DNA from: Meira nashicola
Lineage: Eukaryota > Basidiomycota > Exobasidiomycetes > Exobasidiales > Brachybasidiaceae
DNA length: 64,000 bases
Assembly: GCA_001600355.1 (NCBI GenBank)
Contig: BCJU01000001.1
Location: 2,377,178 to 2,441,177, forward strand
Direction of reading: 5' to 3'
In this document: in pieces, positions 32,492 to 42,627 of the stretch
Numbering within the stretch: position 1 is the first letter of the stretch
How the letters are laid out: every line of letters begins with the position of its first letter
Notes under the pieces: model-generated
Told to the model about the DNA's origin: nothing
Databases searched by the model: none
Seen by the model: the letters and a program-made list of their open reading frames with translations, nothing else
Position numbers and translations under genes: made by a program

Positions 32492-33320
32492 TTATCCTAC
32501 ATGACTTCGAACATATTCTAGTACCTTTCTTTGTTCAATCTCATTCGTTCCTGGCATCTCTTCTGGCTTTTGATCGTCTTGATTTAGCCTATTCCTGTCT
32601 GCGCCTCCTTCTTCTATCAAAATGATTGCCGTAGATCCGTTACCCGAATCAAAGGCTAAATGTAAAGGCGTATTTCCTAATCTGTCTTGCGGATTCACTC
32701 TAGTCTTTTCCCTTTTGGCGCCATTCTTTGCCGTTGGTGGGCTAAGCAATAATCTCACAATTGCATCATTTCCTGTAGTTGCTGCACGATGTAAAGGACA
32801 TTGTTTTGATCCATCTCTTGCATTCACATCTCCTCCTCCAGGTCCTTGTTCTAATAGAACTTTTGCAACATCCAAATGTCCTTTACTTGCCGCATAATGC
32901 AAAGAAGTTTGACCTCTAGGATTTGCTGCTATCGCATCTGCACCTGCATACAATAATTGTTCAACTGTTTCTGCCCTTCCTGCACTTGAAGCGATCATTA
33001 ATGCTGTCCAACCGGAAGAATCTCTTGCTTCCAGAATATCCTTTCCACCACAATCACACAAAAGTCTAATAGCTTCTGAAGAAAGTCCTGAACTTGCTGC
33101 CCAATGTAATGGAGTACGTTTATCTGCATCAGGTTGTAAGACTGCTTTTCGTGCTAATGTTTCATCTTCTTCTCGTAGTCCTTCCAAATGACGAATAACA
33201 AGTCTTGAATTACCTGTAAAGGCGAGCAAATTTTAGCACTTATCTACTTTCGAGACATATTTACAAAACAGCAAACTCACCTTCAAGACATGCTTTACCT
33301 AGATCGAAACCATCAGACAT
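32492..33320 (-). CDS. NAS6: Ankyrin-repeat proteasome assembly chaperone (NAS6/gankyrin)
   Basis: Nas6/PSMD10 binds the Rpt3 C-domain while the 19S regulatory particle is assembled. Exon 1 is 33320-33281 and exon 2 33213-32492, separated by a 67-nt intron (GTGAGT to ACAG). Splicing gives MSDGFDLGKACLEGNSRLV and 253 residues, while the unspliced start is a non-ATG codon in the intron. Ankyrin repeats are obvious: RTPLHWAASSG, GWTALMIASSAG, GQTSLHYAASKGH, QCPLHRAATTGN and GNTPLHLAFDSGN. Length and repeat number fit Nas6, although other small ankyrin proteins cannot be fully excluded. It is tail-to-tail with the GST gene. Confidence 0.87.
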
Positions 33321-33567
33321 CTTCCAATAAGATTTGATCTGTAAAACTTGGGAAGATGATCGTGAACCGATCGTGAACCGAAAGGAGTGGAGAATAGTAA
33401 CACAAAAACGGGCTGGCGCGGCGCTAGACATGAACGCGCGTCTGTACGGCCGTACCTGATCTGCAACTTTCTAGAATTTAATAGGCATTCGATTGCGTAT
33501 TGATGTACATTTTAATTCTTTTCTACTGATGAAATGATGATAATATCTAGTCATAAAAGAATACATT

Positions 33568-35535
33568 TTAACGTCTTCTCCTCGTAGTGTTCCTTTGACG
33601 GTTACGTCTGCCAGCCCTTGTTGCTTCAGCATCCATCTTTTCTAAATCTTCATCTGTCAAAAATTCGATCAAAGGTCCAAATTCTCTAGATTCAGCATAT
33701 TCACGCCAAACGCCTTCAAGCTTACGTGGTCCACGTTCGGTTAACATAAACATGTAAGATTCGGCAATCGAACGTCTTTGATCGGGCGTACGTAAGATGA
33801 CATTTTTGTTGGTTGTAATTGCTGAAGATGGCGCAGGAGTAGCAGCTGCACTACTTTCATTATAAGGTGTACTCGTTCCATCATCCATTCCACCTCCGCC
33901 CCTTCTTCTTCCTCTGCCTAATTGCTCAGGTTCTTCTTCTGCCTCTTCTTGCATAATCTGTAATGGTTTCAATGGTAACGGAGGTAATCCTTCCTTGGCT
34001 CTACGATTGTTCTCCTGCATGTCTCTTTCTGCTTCTTCCAATTCTTGTTGCCAACGTGCATATTCAAGCCCTTTTCCTACCAAATCCAATTCGATAACCG
34101 AGCGTAAATGGTTGAGTAATTGTTCACGTACAGCATTGGAAATGATTGGTTGTGCTTCTCCGGTCAAACAGAGATCTTTACACATTTGAGCTGCAAATGC
34201 TTCAGGCGTTAATGGCGAACATAGATCCCATTCTAATCGATCACGTAAATGATGACGATAAATTTGAACGTCATAATCCAACACTACGCGTAAGTCATCT
34301 TCAAAGTTGCCGTCAGGTCCCTCGGTGTTCCATCTTTCAACGTCACTTTTATTTTCTTCTTTATGATTTCCATTGGTTTCTGTTATGGGATCAGATGATT
34401 CCAGAGCTAGTACCTTTTTTGCACTTGTTTCATCTTTTGCGTTAGTCGCTTTGATTCCCCAATCCCAATTCCGACCATCACGTTTACGTTTCTTTCCATC
34501 TTTTGATGCAAATGGGCCACCAGATGCCGGTCCAACGTCAACCAAATCAACTCCGCTCTCCTTGTAAAGCTTTATTTGGTCTACAATCGCACCTTCAATC
34601 AATTCAACAAAAGGTTCGTTTGGCAGGTCAAGATCTCTGACATACACTTTTGCAAATTCTCGAGGTTTAATAATATGTTCCCGAATATTCCAAGTGAATG
34701 TATCACGAATTCGATGATTATCCGTCTCCAATTCGATTCGAATCGGGATTAAAAAGTCTTTCTTTGAAGCTTGTTCATTCAATTCTGCTTCACTTGGCGC
34801 GATGGGATTCACTCTATGAGAACGCTTAGCGAACACTTTATTGCCTGGAGGTGGAGCTCCAAGTAGCGTTCCAGGTGCATATTCTTCTTCTTCTTGTTCT
34901 AAAGGCGTGTTTGCCTTAGATGGACTTCCACGTTCATCATCATCTTCATCGAAATCGCTTACATCTTCTCCGTAATAGCGTATATTTGCTGCTGCTCGTC
35001 TTCTAGAACCTCCTCCTCTTGTACGTTCTGTTGTACCGTAATCTACGCCTCTAAAAGGATCATTGGATTCGGTAGAGATCGGTTGCATTAAAGTTGATAC
35101 ACCAACTTTGGCACGAGAGGATAGTGCTGAGAAACGTGCTTGACCGGGTCCGATTGGCAATTGAGGTGGAACTGGAGCGGATGTTCTTCCAAGTTGAAAA
35201 GAATTCAAAGCTGGATCGGATGTTGAAGCAGTATTGGGAAATCCATTGGGAGGTAACATCATTCCAACTTGATTATTCATCGATCCATTTTGCATTCCAT
35301 ATGCACCGGCAGATGCAGTTTGCATTGCCATATTATCCATTCCATGATACATTGGCATACCTTGATTTCCTGCTGAGAAGTTGGTATTTGCTGAAACAAC
35401 TAATCGAGAAGAAGATGGAACGGCATTATTAGATTGTACCCTTTGTGATTGATTTGGAGGAGGTGTTTGAAATTGCGAAACGGATGGAATATTGGTAGCT
35501 TGGGTTACTCTACCCGAACGTCTTGGCCTGTCCAT
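33568..35535 (-). CDS. SNF5: SNF5/SMARCB1-family remodeller subunit (SFH1 or SNF5)
   Basis: Core subunit of SWI/SNF or RSC chromatin remodelling complexes. 655 residues, single exon, ATG start. The N-terminal third is Ser/Gln/Asn/Met-rich. The SNF5 domain holds two repeats: the first around 259-325 (LIPIRIELETDNHRIRDTFTW ... AKVYVRDLDLP) and the second around 411-480 (DLRVVLDYDVQIYRHHLRD ... FAAQMCKDLCL). The C-terminal region includes ERGPRKLEGVWREYAESR and an Arg-rich end. The start MDRPRRSGRVTQ and moderate length are closer to Sfh1 than to the very long yeast Snf5, but many fungi have one gene for both. It is divergent from KIN28. Confidence 0.88.
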   Translation of the reverse strand: MDRPRRSGRVTQATNIPSVSQFQTPPPNQSQRVQSNNAVPSSSRLVVSANTNFSAGNQGMPMYHGMDNMAMQTASAGAYGMQNGSMNNQVGMMLPPNGFPNTASTSDPALNSFQLGRTSAPVPPQLPIGPGQARFSALSSRAKVGVSTLMQPISTESNDPFRGVDYGTTERTRGGGSRRRAAANIRYYGEDVSDFDEDDDERGSPSKANTPLEQEEEEYAPGTLLGAPPPGNKVFAKRSHRVNPIAPSEAELNEQASKKDFLIPIRIELETDNHRIRDTFTWNIREHIIKPREFAKVYVRDLDLPNEPFVELIEGAIVDQIKLYKESGVDLVDVGPASGGPFASKDGKKRKRDGRNWDWGIKATNAKDETSAKKVLALESSDPITETNGNHKEENKSDVERWNTEGPDGNFEDDLRVVLDYDVQIYRHHLRDRLEWDLCSPLTPEAFAAQMCKDLCLTGEAQPIISNAVREQLLNHLRSVIELDLVGKGLEYARWQQELEEAERDMQENNRRAKEGLPPLPLKPLQIMQEEAEEEPEQLGRGRRRGGGGMDDGTSTPYNESSAAATPAPSSAITTNKNVILRTPDQRRSIAESYMFMLTERGPRKLEGVWREYAESREFGPLIEFLTDEDLEKMDAEATRAGRRNRQRNTTRRRR

Positions 35536-36094
35536 CTTACTTTTGAGTAGTCTTTTTTGACGCGATCACAACGCGCTTAGTCTTATAAAATGATCGGTGG
35601 ATGCGTCGTGAGAAAAGATTTTAAAGTTGAACTTGAAGATGACAGGGGAGAGTAAGTTGAAGTAAGAGCATAGTTGACTGGTCAAAATAGAGGAGGGTAT
35701 TGATATTCTAGATGCTTCAGCTACAGAGGCATGAGCAAATCATGTATGTATGTATGTACACACGTATCCTTTTCCTGTCTGGTTTTATCCGAGAATAATT
35801 CTCATTTGAATATGCAAAAAGCAAAAAAGGGCACGTACGCGTAAAGAGAAAACAAGCACAATTTCAGTCTTCATGCACGTTTGCATTGTGCATTTCTAGC
35901 CGCGTCAATTGTACGGGCGTGTTTTTTTGGTGGATTGGAAGGAGGCACTTCTCAGCCTTCCGTCGTCTTCTTGCATATGCTTTTCCAAAGCCATGATGCT
36001 TTAATATCACACGTGAAATTGATTCTCAACACTCTCCACAATTCGGCAACAACATCTTCTCTCCCTCCCTGTCACATCTGAGATTGTCGTCAAG
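35536..36094. other. Divergent intergenic region SNF5 / KIN28
   Basis: 559 nt between outward-facing genes. It contains a short ATGT microsatellite (about 35740-35756). No gene seen. Confidence 0.45.
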
Positions 36095-37285
36095 ATGTTG
36101 CTCTCAGCAGCAGAGAGTAACAATGCAATTCGATCCACTTATTCGAAATTAGCCAAAGTAGGTGAAGGTACATATGCATCTGTTTTCTTGGCAAGGAATA
36201 CAAAGACGGGACAAAAAGTGGCCATCAAAAAGATTAAAGTTGCAAATTCTGGAGATGGAATGGATATGTCTGCAATACGAGAAGTGAAAGTTTTGAGAGA
36301 ATTACGACATCCTAATATTATCGGATTGGTGGATTGCTTCTCTTCAGGTTCTACAACATTAAGTTTAAATATGGTATTAGAATTCTTGGATACAGATTTA
36401 GAGCGATTGATCAAAGATAAAGAAATCGTTTTCACACCTGCCGATATAAAAGGATGGATGGCAATGTTATCTCGCGGAATTGAATATTGTCATCGCCATT
36501 TTATCTTACACAGAGATTTGAAGCCAAACAATTTGCTAATCTCTCCTGCTGGTGAATTAAAGATTGCCGATTTTGGTATGGCAAGAGAATTGGCAGATTC
36601 AGGAATTCGAATGACCTCTCTCGTAATCACTCTTTGGTATAGACCACCAGAATTATTACTTGGTGCCAAACAATATTCTCCTGCTGTGGATATGTGGTCA
36701 ATCGGATGCATCTTGGCAGAATTATTGTTGCGTGCACCTTTCTTACCGGGAAGATCGGATATAGAACAAATCACAACAATCTGTCGAGCCCTTGGTACAC
36801 CTACAGAGAAAGAATGGCCAGGACATAAATCACTTCCGAATTACGTAGCTATTGAACAATACCCAAAACCGCCTCTAAATGCTGTCTTTCCTGCTGCTTC
36901 ACCGGATACTCTCGATCTTTTGGGCAAATTAGTACTTTTTGATCCAGCTAAACGGATCAATGCTGAAGAAGTGATTCACCATCCTTACTTCAAGAATACG
37001 CCCAAACCTACGCATTTTAGTAAATTACCCAAGCATGCAAGCAAAGAAGTGGAAGCTAATTCAACACATCCTCTTTTATCCGATAGTGAGGTAAAGGATA
37101 AAAATCGATTAGCAGGACATACAGCAGCAGGTCAAGCGAATGCAGTTCGACTGGAAGCTACATCTGTCACCAACGGATCCAAACAGAGCAAAACACAAAC
37201 GAAAGTCAAACGAGTTCTGGGCGAGATTAGTCCTGGCACAATTGCTGAGCGCAAGAGATTAGCGAGAAAGCTGGCATTTTCATGA
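36095..37285 (+). CDS. KIN28: Cyclin-dependent kinase 7 (KIN28), TFIIH kinase
   Basis: CDK7/Kin28 phosphorylates the RNA polymerase II C-terminal domain within TFIIH and in many organisms activates other CDKs. 396 residues, single exon. Glycine loop VGEGTYASV (22-30), catalytic Lys45, a PSTAIRE-like helix MDMSAIREVKVLREL, HRDLKPNN with Asp141, and DFG with Asp159. CDK7 assignment rests on AVDMWSIGCILAELLLRAPF, LGTPTEKEWPGHKSLPNYV and the C-lobe end NTPKPTHFSKLPK. The T-loop Thr is kept (Thr174), but the position of the human Ser164 is Asp168, and the usual TRWYRAPE reads TLWYRPPE. A basic tail ends KLAFS, like the KKLIF end of human CDK7. Confidence 0.9.
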   Translation: MLLSAAESNNAIRSTYSKLAKVGEGTYASVFLARNTKTGQKVAIKKIKVANSGDGMDMSAIREVKVLRELRHPNIIGLVDCFSSGSTTLSLNMVLEFLDTDLERLIKDKEIVFTPADIKGWMAMLSRGIEYCHRHFILHRDLKPNNLLISPAGELKIADFGMARELADSGIRMTSLVITLWYRPPELLLGAKQYSPAVDMWSIGCILAELLLRAPFLPGRSDIEQITTICRALGTPTEKEWPGHKSLPNYVAIEQYPKPPLNAVFPAASPDTLDLLGKLVLFDPAKRINAEEVIHHPYFKNTPKPTHFSKLPKHASKEVEANSTHPLLSDSEVKDKNRLAGHTAAGQANAVRLEATSVTNGSKQSKTQTKVKRVLGEISPGTIAERKRLARKLAFS

Positions 37286-37811
37286 TTTATATATGTGATC
37301 TGATGCTCAGACATCTGAGACTTTGTACTATATCATCATCATTGTATTATAGCATAATTATCAAGTATGTATTGTATACGTACGTTTGCGTCACCGAGTC
37401 ATTAGCACACGCCATAAGAGTCATGTAGTCAACACACGTGAGTTGAGAAATGAATCTTTTGAATAATTTTGAATTTGTAGGCGTAAGTCACACACCGCTT
37501 GCATGCATTCAAAGCTAAAAAGACGCGAAGAAGTCATGACATTTTTTAAATCAATACAATTCAATTTTATCATCATCATTCCAATTTTCACTATATCGTG
37601 ATCCTCTTTGTGCCAGCATTTGGTGCAAAATTCATTCTTCAAAACGTTTTGTTCGCAAAGAACATTAACACTTGGCAGGAAGTTCGCGCCGTTTTTGGCT
37701 CGTGAAGCCTATTGCGGAACAACAAGCGTTGTCAAAACTATTCATTCACCAAAAGGGTTACTCCTTCAAAAGAACATCCATACACTGAACAATTATAGCA
37801 AATACAAAATT
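37286..37811. other. Upstream region of RRS1 with an in-frame presequence-like extension
   Basis: The frame of arginyl-tRNA synthetase is open from 37602, after a TGA at 37599, through 37811, but holds no ATG. The translated extension is rich in Arg, Lys, Ser and Thr with few acidic residues, like a mitochondrial presequence. An ATG at 37536 lies in the same frame upstream of the TGA. Confidence 0.5.
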
Positions 37812-39689
37812 ATGCCAGCCGCAGAAGCATTTTCAGGAGTTCCTTTGCTCTCTCAATTGCCAGAGCTTCCCTCAATCGAAGGTGCTGATCCAAAAAGGAA
37901 TCCTTTGGACGCATTCCGCGTTGCAATTTCTGAACAAATTGTCAAAGCTTTGCCTGAAGTGAAATTAGAGGCAGCATTTGATGCCGTTCAAACGACTGCC
38001 AAAGATGGTGATTTAGTTGTTGCTCTACCAAGATTCAAGCTTAAGAGCAAGCCTGATGAATTGGCAAAAAAAGTTATAGAACAATTTAAACCAAACGCAT
38101 ACATCGAATCTGTTTCACACAAAGGTGTTTTCCTCAATTATAACATACCGACAACCACATTGACACAATTGACCTTATCAACAATTGATGCCCTCAGTAC
38201 ATCTGCTCCCGATGCAAATGGGATCCGAAAGATGTCTTACGGTACAAACCAAAGCGGAAAAGGTAAACGAATGATTGTTGAATTCTCTTCCCCGAATATC
38301 GCCAAGCCTTTCCACGCAGGACATTTGCGTAGTACTATCATTGGCGCCTTTTTGGCAAATCTTTACGAAGCAAATGGATGGTATGTCGAACGATGGAATT
38401 ATCTCGGTGATTGGGGTAAACAATTCGGTTTATTAGCCGTTGCATGGAAAAAGATGGGTAGCGAAGAAGAATTGCAAAAGGATGCAGTCACGCATTTGTA
38501 TAACATTTACGTAGCTATCAACAAAGAAGCAGAAGAAAATCCAGATCTACACGCACAAGCTCGTGCCTTTTTCAAAAAGATGGAAGATGGCGATGAAGAG
38601 TCAGTTGGACTTTGGCGTAAATTCCGGGATTTGAGTATTAAAAAGTACGAACAAACATATGCCCGTCTTAATATTCATTTCGATGTCTACAGCGGTGAGT
38701 CACAAGTACGCAAGGAAAGCATTCAAGAAGTTGTAAAGAAATTGCGTGAATCGCCATATTGCGAGCGTGAAGAAAATGGAGCGTTGTTGGTTGACTTGAA
38801 GAAGTACAAGTTGGAAAAGGCAATTGTCGAACGTTCAGATGGAACGCCTTTGTACATCACCCGTGATTTGGGTGAAGCTAATCAACGATGGGCAAAATTC
38901 AAAGAACAACACGGAAAAGGGTTCGACAAGATGATTTACGTTGTTGCATCCCAACAAGACCTACATTTAGGTCAATTCTTCAAAGTTTTGGAGTTGCTTG
39001 GATACGATTATGCCGATCCTAAAGAAGGCAGACTACAACATATCAACTTTGGTATGGTCTTGGGAATGTCAACTCGTAAAGGTACTGCAGTCTTTTTGGA
39101 TCATATTCTTGATGAAACAAAGGAAAATATGCACGATGTCATGCGAAAGAATGAAGCAAAGTACGAACAAATTGTCGATAAAGAACGTACAGCAGATATT
39201 GTTGGTATGACAGCAGTCAAAATTCAAGATATGACTGGTCGTCGTGGAAATAATTATAATTTCGATTGGAGTAGAATGTTGAGCTTCGAAGGTGATACTG
39301 GACCATACCTTCAGTACAATCACGTCAGATTGTGCTCTGTTGAACGTCGTGTGGCAGAAACCGATGGTATTGAATTACCGCCAAGTCCTTTAGACATTGG
39401 TCAACTCAAGTTAGATCTGCTCACCGAACCTAAAGCAAGGGATTTAGTCTTGCTATTAGCTTCTTGGCCTGATACGGTCAAAATTGCAACAAGAGAACAA
39501 CAGCCCTCAACGATTGTTCAGTATTGTTACAAACTTACTCATGCCGTTTCAAGTGCATGGGAAGTTTTATTGGTAAAAGGACAAGACAAAGATGTCGCTT
39601 TGGCACGTTTATTCATGTACCGATCTGCAAGACACGTTTTGAGCTCTGCCTTGCGTCTGTTGACGATCGAGCCATTGGAGCGAATGTAG
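37812..39689 (+). CDS. RRS1: Arginyl-tRNA synthetase
   Basis: Class I synthetase charging tRNA-Arg. The first ATG in frame is 37812, giving 625 residues, about the length of the yeast cytosolic enzyme. The HIGH motif appears as HAGH (168-171) in IAKPFHAGHLRSTIIG, and the KMSKS loop is the family variant MSTRKG (419-424). FEGDTGPYLQYNHVRL and the DALR anticodon-binding domain (HAVSSAWEVLLVKGQD) complete the family pattern. The frame continues about 70 codons upstream without an ATG but with presequence-like content, so a mitochondrial form may be made from a non-ATG start or an upstream exon. Confidence 0.95.
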   Translation: MPAAEAFSGVPLLSQLPELPSIEGADPKRNPLDAFRVAISEQIVKALPEVKLEAAFDAVQTTAKDGDLVVALPRFKLKSKPDELAKKVIEQFKPNAYIESVSHKGVFLNYNIPTTTLTQLTLSTIDALSTSAPDANGIRKMSYGTNQSGKGKRMIVEFSSPNIAKPFHAGHLRSTIIGAFLANLYEANGWYVERWNYLGDWGKQFGLLAVAWKKMGSEEELQKDAVTHLYNIYVAINKEAEENPDLHAQARAFFKKMEDGDEESVGLWRKFRDLSIKKYEQTYARLNIHFDVYSGESQVRKESIQEVVKKLRESPYCEREENGALLVDLKKYKLEKAIVERSDGTPLYITRDLGEANQRWAKFKEQHGKGFDKMIYVVASQQDLHLGQFFKVLELLGYDYADPKEGRLQHINFGMVLGMSTRKGTAVFLDHILDETKENMHDVMRKNEAKYEQIVDKERTADIVGMTAVKIQDMTGRRGNNYNFDWSRMLSFEGDTGPYLQYNHVRLCSVERRVAETDGIELPPSPLDIGQLKLDLLTEPKARDLVLLLASWPDTVKIATREQQPSTIVQYCYKLTHAVSSAWEVLLVKGQDKDVALARLFMYRSARHVLSSALRLLTIEPLERM

Positions 39690-39858
39690 AAGAAAAACAT
39701 GTACTTATGATTTCATCTTGCAAGAAAAAGTTAATACACATTTTAACGAAAAAGAGCAAAGAATGATGAGTGAGATAGTATACATGTGTTGGAGTAGATT
39801 TGAGAGGGGTGAGAGAGCGTGAGTATGACAAAATCTACATCATAATAAAGGGAATAGT

Positions 39859-42627
39859 TTAATTTTGGGATTGCAATTCATCCTCCAGGGTCCATTCGTT
39901 ACCATGAACACGTACGCGGTACAAGCATGTATAATCTTTCTTGCCATGATTTGAATGGATTTGCACTTGTACAATAGCAATTGGTATGTTCAATTGTTCA
40001 GCTTCGCGTGAAGTTGGGAATGATTGGATCATCTTTGAGGCCAAAACGTCATAAGTGAACGAGCTCAACAACAAATGACGATCAGAAGGTGGAATGGGTG
40101 CAGGTAAGATAGAATCTTCTTCACCTTCTTCATCCTCCACGCCAAATTGACTTCTTCTTCGCCTATATTCCGTTAATCTTTTGACATCATTTGGTCTTTC
40201 TACAATACCCCAAACGGTTACATCGCGTGGCGCAGATATACTTTGATCGTGAGAAATAGAAGGAGGAGTGTGTTCCAAACTGATTTTTGATACAAGAATC
40301 CGTCGAGCAAGCGAAATGCCCAAAGTACCTTCCGATCCAGCGAAAGCCCAACACATTCCTGGCGTAACATCGGGAACCAAAGCGATCACCGGCGGTTGTC
40401 CTTCAGCACCAACACGCTCAAGTAAAGGAGCTTTACTGAACCATGACAAAGGTGAAGAGGAGCGTTTGCGTAGGCCAAAAGTGGGAGAAGTGAAGGAAGG
40501 TATGATTCTGCCACCTGAGGAATAAAGTGCATAATCTCGTTCTCCGATCCGATCTGCGGAATACGTTTCCAATGCATTCTCGATTAATTCGATAATAGAT
40601 GATCGAGCTGATTCTAGATTGGCTGGAAGATTTCCACCACCACCACTGGTCCCCTGCATCTTTTTCCAACTGCCTGAACGTTCAAACATTTCACGTTGCT
40701 CTCGCACTTTTGCCAAGATTTCATTTTGGATCTCTTGTGCATTCTCGTTAAATTTGGCTTCCATATCAATCTTTGCTTTTTCCAATTCTTGCTTTAGCAG
40801 AGTGATAAATTGCGAACGTGTGATGATCGAATTGCCTGTATTAATTTCGCCAGTGATCGCATCTTTAGCATATTGTCTCAACGCCTTGTCGTTAGCCTTT
40901 TGGAATGTGTCCCAAGACAAGCTAGCTGCAGGGGCCTGCTTTGAGCTTTCCTTGCCTTTTTCTACAAAGACTTGCTTCAACTTCTCCAAGATTTCGTCAT
41001 CCAACTTAATCTGTCCATTCTGCTTATCTCGTAACAACCGCATAACCTCGGGCAAGCTTTTTGTGGAATCAGTTACCATGTCTGCCAAACCTTTTGCGTC
41101 CAAAATCCGTTGATCTACCTTTGCAGCTTGTTTCTCAGATTGTTTCAACCTCTTTTCTAGAGTTTCAATCCGATGACGTAACAACTTGTCGCCCAGCGTT
41201 GTATTGGAAGCAAAAGGTGACAAAGGCTTTGCAAGATCCTTTTGTGTGGTGAGCAATGCGGCAAATATGGCTCCTAATAAAGCAGCACAGAGAAGTAATA
41301 TCTTTGATGATCCAGCGTTTACCGTCTTGCTTACTTGTGAAGTAGCTGCTATAGCAGGTTTGTGATCTGGAAGAGTGTTTCTATGCTGCACTTTCGGCGT
41401 TTTTGTCTTTAGTGGAGTATGTGAATGCTTACTGTTCTCAGGCCCGCTATGTTCGCCTCCCGATACTGGTTCTTCTTCGATCGATGCAAATTTGGCATTG
41501 CTGTGATTGCCCTTTCCTTGAAACATGCCACCATTCTTTTTGATCAGCGAAGAATTGGATTGATCGATCACGCTTTCCGAAACAGAGCTCTCTTCTGCTT
41601 GAGCCAAAGCATCTGCCTCTCTTTGTAGCTGTGCATAATCCTGTTGTCTTGAATCATGTAAATCGCTGGAATGAATGCTATCCAACCCCGTTCGTGAAGC
41701 AATAATATCGCGTGACTGTCTCTGGGCACCTAAAAGAAGCGAAGATGGAACGTGATCATTGACTTCATCCTCTTCAGCTTCTTCTATCGAATCGGGATCT
41801 CGGTCCATGTAAAAGCTATTGATCTTGCCATGCAGGATACTGCGATTATCGTACAGATTTTGACTATGTCTTGCACTGCTGCTACGACCCTCGCTATTCG
41901 CTCCATGTGCACTAATTGGTGGTGAAGGTGCATCCACATCCTGCTGTGAGAGTCCTTTACTTTTTGGTGATTGAATCGATTGTCTGATATTCGAACCGCG
42001 CTTCGATCTGCCGGGAGAGTCTGTAAGCACAACATCTACTCGCTTGACCGTTTGTGCACCCCTCCTTGGTGATTTAACTTGTATCCGAGTGTGTTCTTGT
42101 TGCTGTTCTTCACCTTGTTTCCTTTGTGCTTCTAACTTTCGCCTCTTCAGTATCGCATATCGATCCTGTGGCTCTGGCGTAGCAGATGGTTCAGAACGTT
42201 CCACACTTTCTCTGTCATGACTGTTATGCTCTTCGTTCAAATTTGGGCTCGTCTCAGCACTTCGATTTGCATTATGATCAAACACACTCCTTCGTTTCCT
42301 CTTATCACTTTGTGCACCATAAGCATAACTCAGCTCTGGATTACCTCTATTAATCTGACGTCTACCGTTTTCCATCCCTCTTTTCTTCCCTTCTTGTACC
42401 TTTTCTGAACCAAATGATTGCGGTTTTGTCACTAGATTAGATTGCTCTGTTTGCTGAGTCGTGAATATTGGTTGTGCTTGAGTCGATTGACCTTCTTTCG
42501 TTGCTTGTTCTGTCGATGGCTGATCAAGCTGTCTAATGCTGGATTTTGATGCAGGTTTTAAAGGTTGTACAAATGCCTGTGAAGCCATGATTGATTGTCG
42601 AAGCGATTTAGTGGATTTTGTAGACAT
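39859..42627 (-). CDS. SUN-domain nuclear envelope protein
   Basis: SUN proteins sit in the inner nuclear membrane and form LINC bridges with KASH proteins; fungal members (Sad1, Mps3) also anchor the spindle pole body and telomeres. The ATG at 42627 gives 922 residues; the frame opens at a GTG (42678). A long, charged, disordered nucleoplasmic part comes first, then a membrane span at about 439-457 (ILLLCAALLGAIFAALL). A coiled-coil lumenal stalk follows (EKRLKQSEKQAAKVDQRI and onward). The SUN domain spans about 690-915, with DYALYSSGGRIIPSFTSPT, VTPGMCWAFAGSEGTLGI, LARRILVSKISLEHTP and DVTVWGI. This is the Sad1-like arrangement. It converges with RRS1, 169 nt away. Confidence 0.92.
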   Translation of the reverse strand: MSTKSTKSLRQSIMASQAFVQPLKPASKSSIRQLDQPSTEQATKEGQSTQAQPIFTTQQTEQSNLVTKPQSFGSEKVQEGKKRGMENGRRQINRGNPELSYAYGAQSDKRKRRSVFDHNANRSAETSPNLNEEHNSHDRESVERSEPSATPEPQDRYAILKRRKLEAQRKQGEEQQQEHTRIQVKSPRRGAQTVKRVDVVLTDSPGRSKRGSNIRQSIQSPKSKGLSQQDVDAPSPPISAHGANSEGRSSSARHSQNLYDNRSILHGKINSFYMDRDPDSIEEAEEDEVNDHVPSSLLLGAQRQSRDIIASRTGLDSIHSSDLHDSRQQDYAQLQREADALAQAEESSVSESVIDQSNSSLIKKNGGMFQGKGNHSNAKFASIEEEPVSGGEHSGPENSKHSHTPLKTKTPKVQHRNTLPDHKPAIAATSQVSKTVNAGSSKILLLCAALLGAIFAALLTTQKDLAKPLSPFASNTTLGDKLLRHRIETLEKRLKQSEKQAAKVDQRILDAKGLADMVTDSTKSLPEVMRLLRDKQNGQIKLDDEILEKLKQVFVEKGKESSKQAPAASLSWDTFQKANDKALRQYAKDAITGEINTGNSIITRSQFITLLKQELEKAKIDMEAKFNENAQEIQNEILAKVREQREMFERSGSWKKMQGTSGGGGNLPANLESARSSIIELIENALETYSADRIGERDYALYSSGGRIIPSFTSPTFGLRKRSSSPLSWFSKAPLLERVGAEGQPPVIALVPDVTPGMCWAFAGSEGTLGISLARRILVSKISLEHTPPSISHDQSISAPRDVTVWGIVERPNDVKRLTEYRRRRSQFGVEDEEGEEDSILPAPIPPSDRHLLLSSFTYDVLASKMIQSFPTSREAEQLNIPIAIVQVQIHSNHGKKDYTCLYRVRVHGNEWTLEDELQSQN

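Noticed and set aside
37812..42627. RRS1 and the SUN gene considered as a functional pair
   Set aside because: They are merely convergent neighbours; no shared pathway is known.
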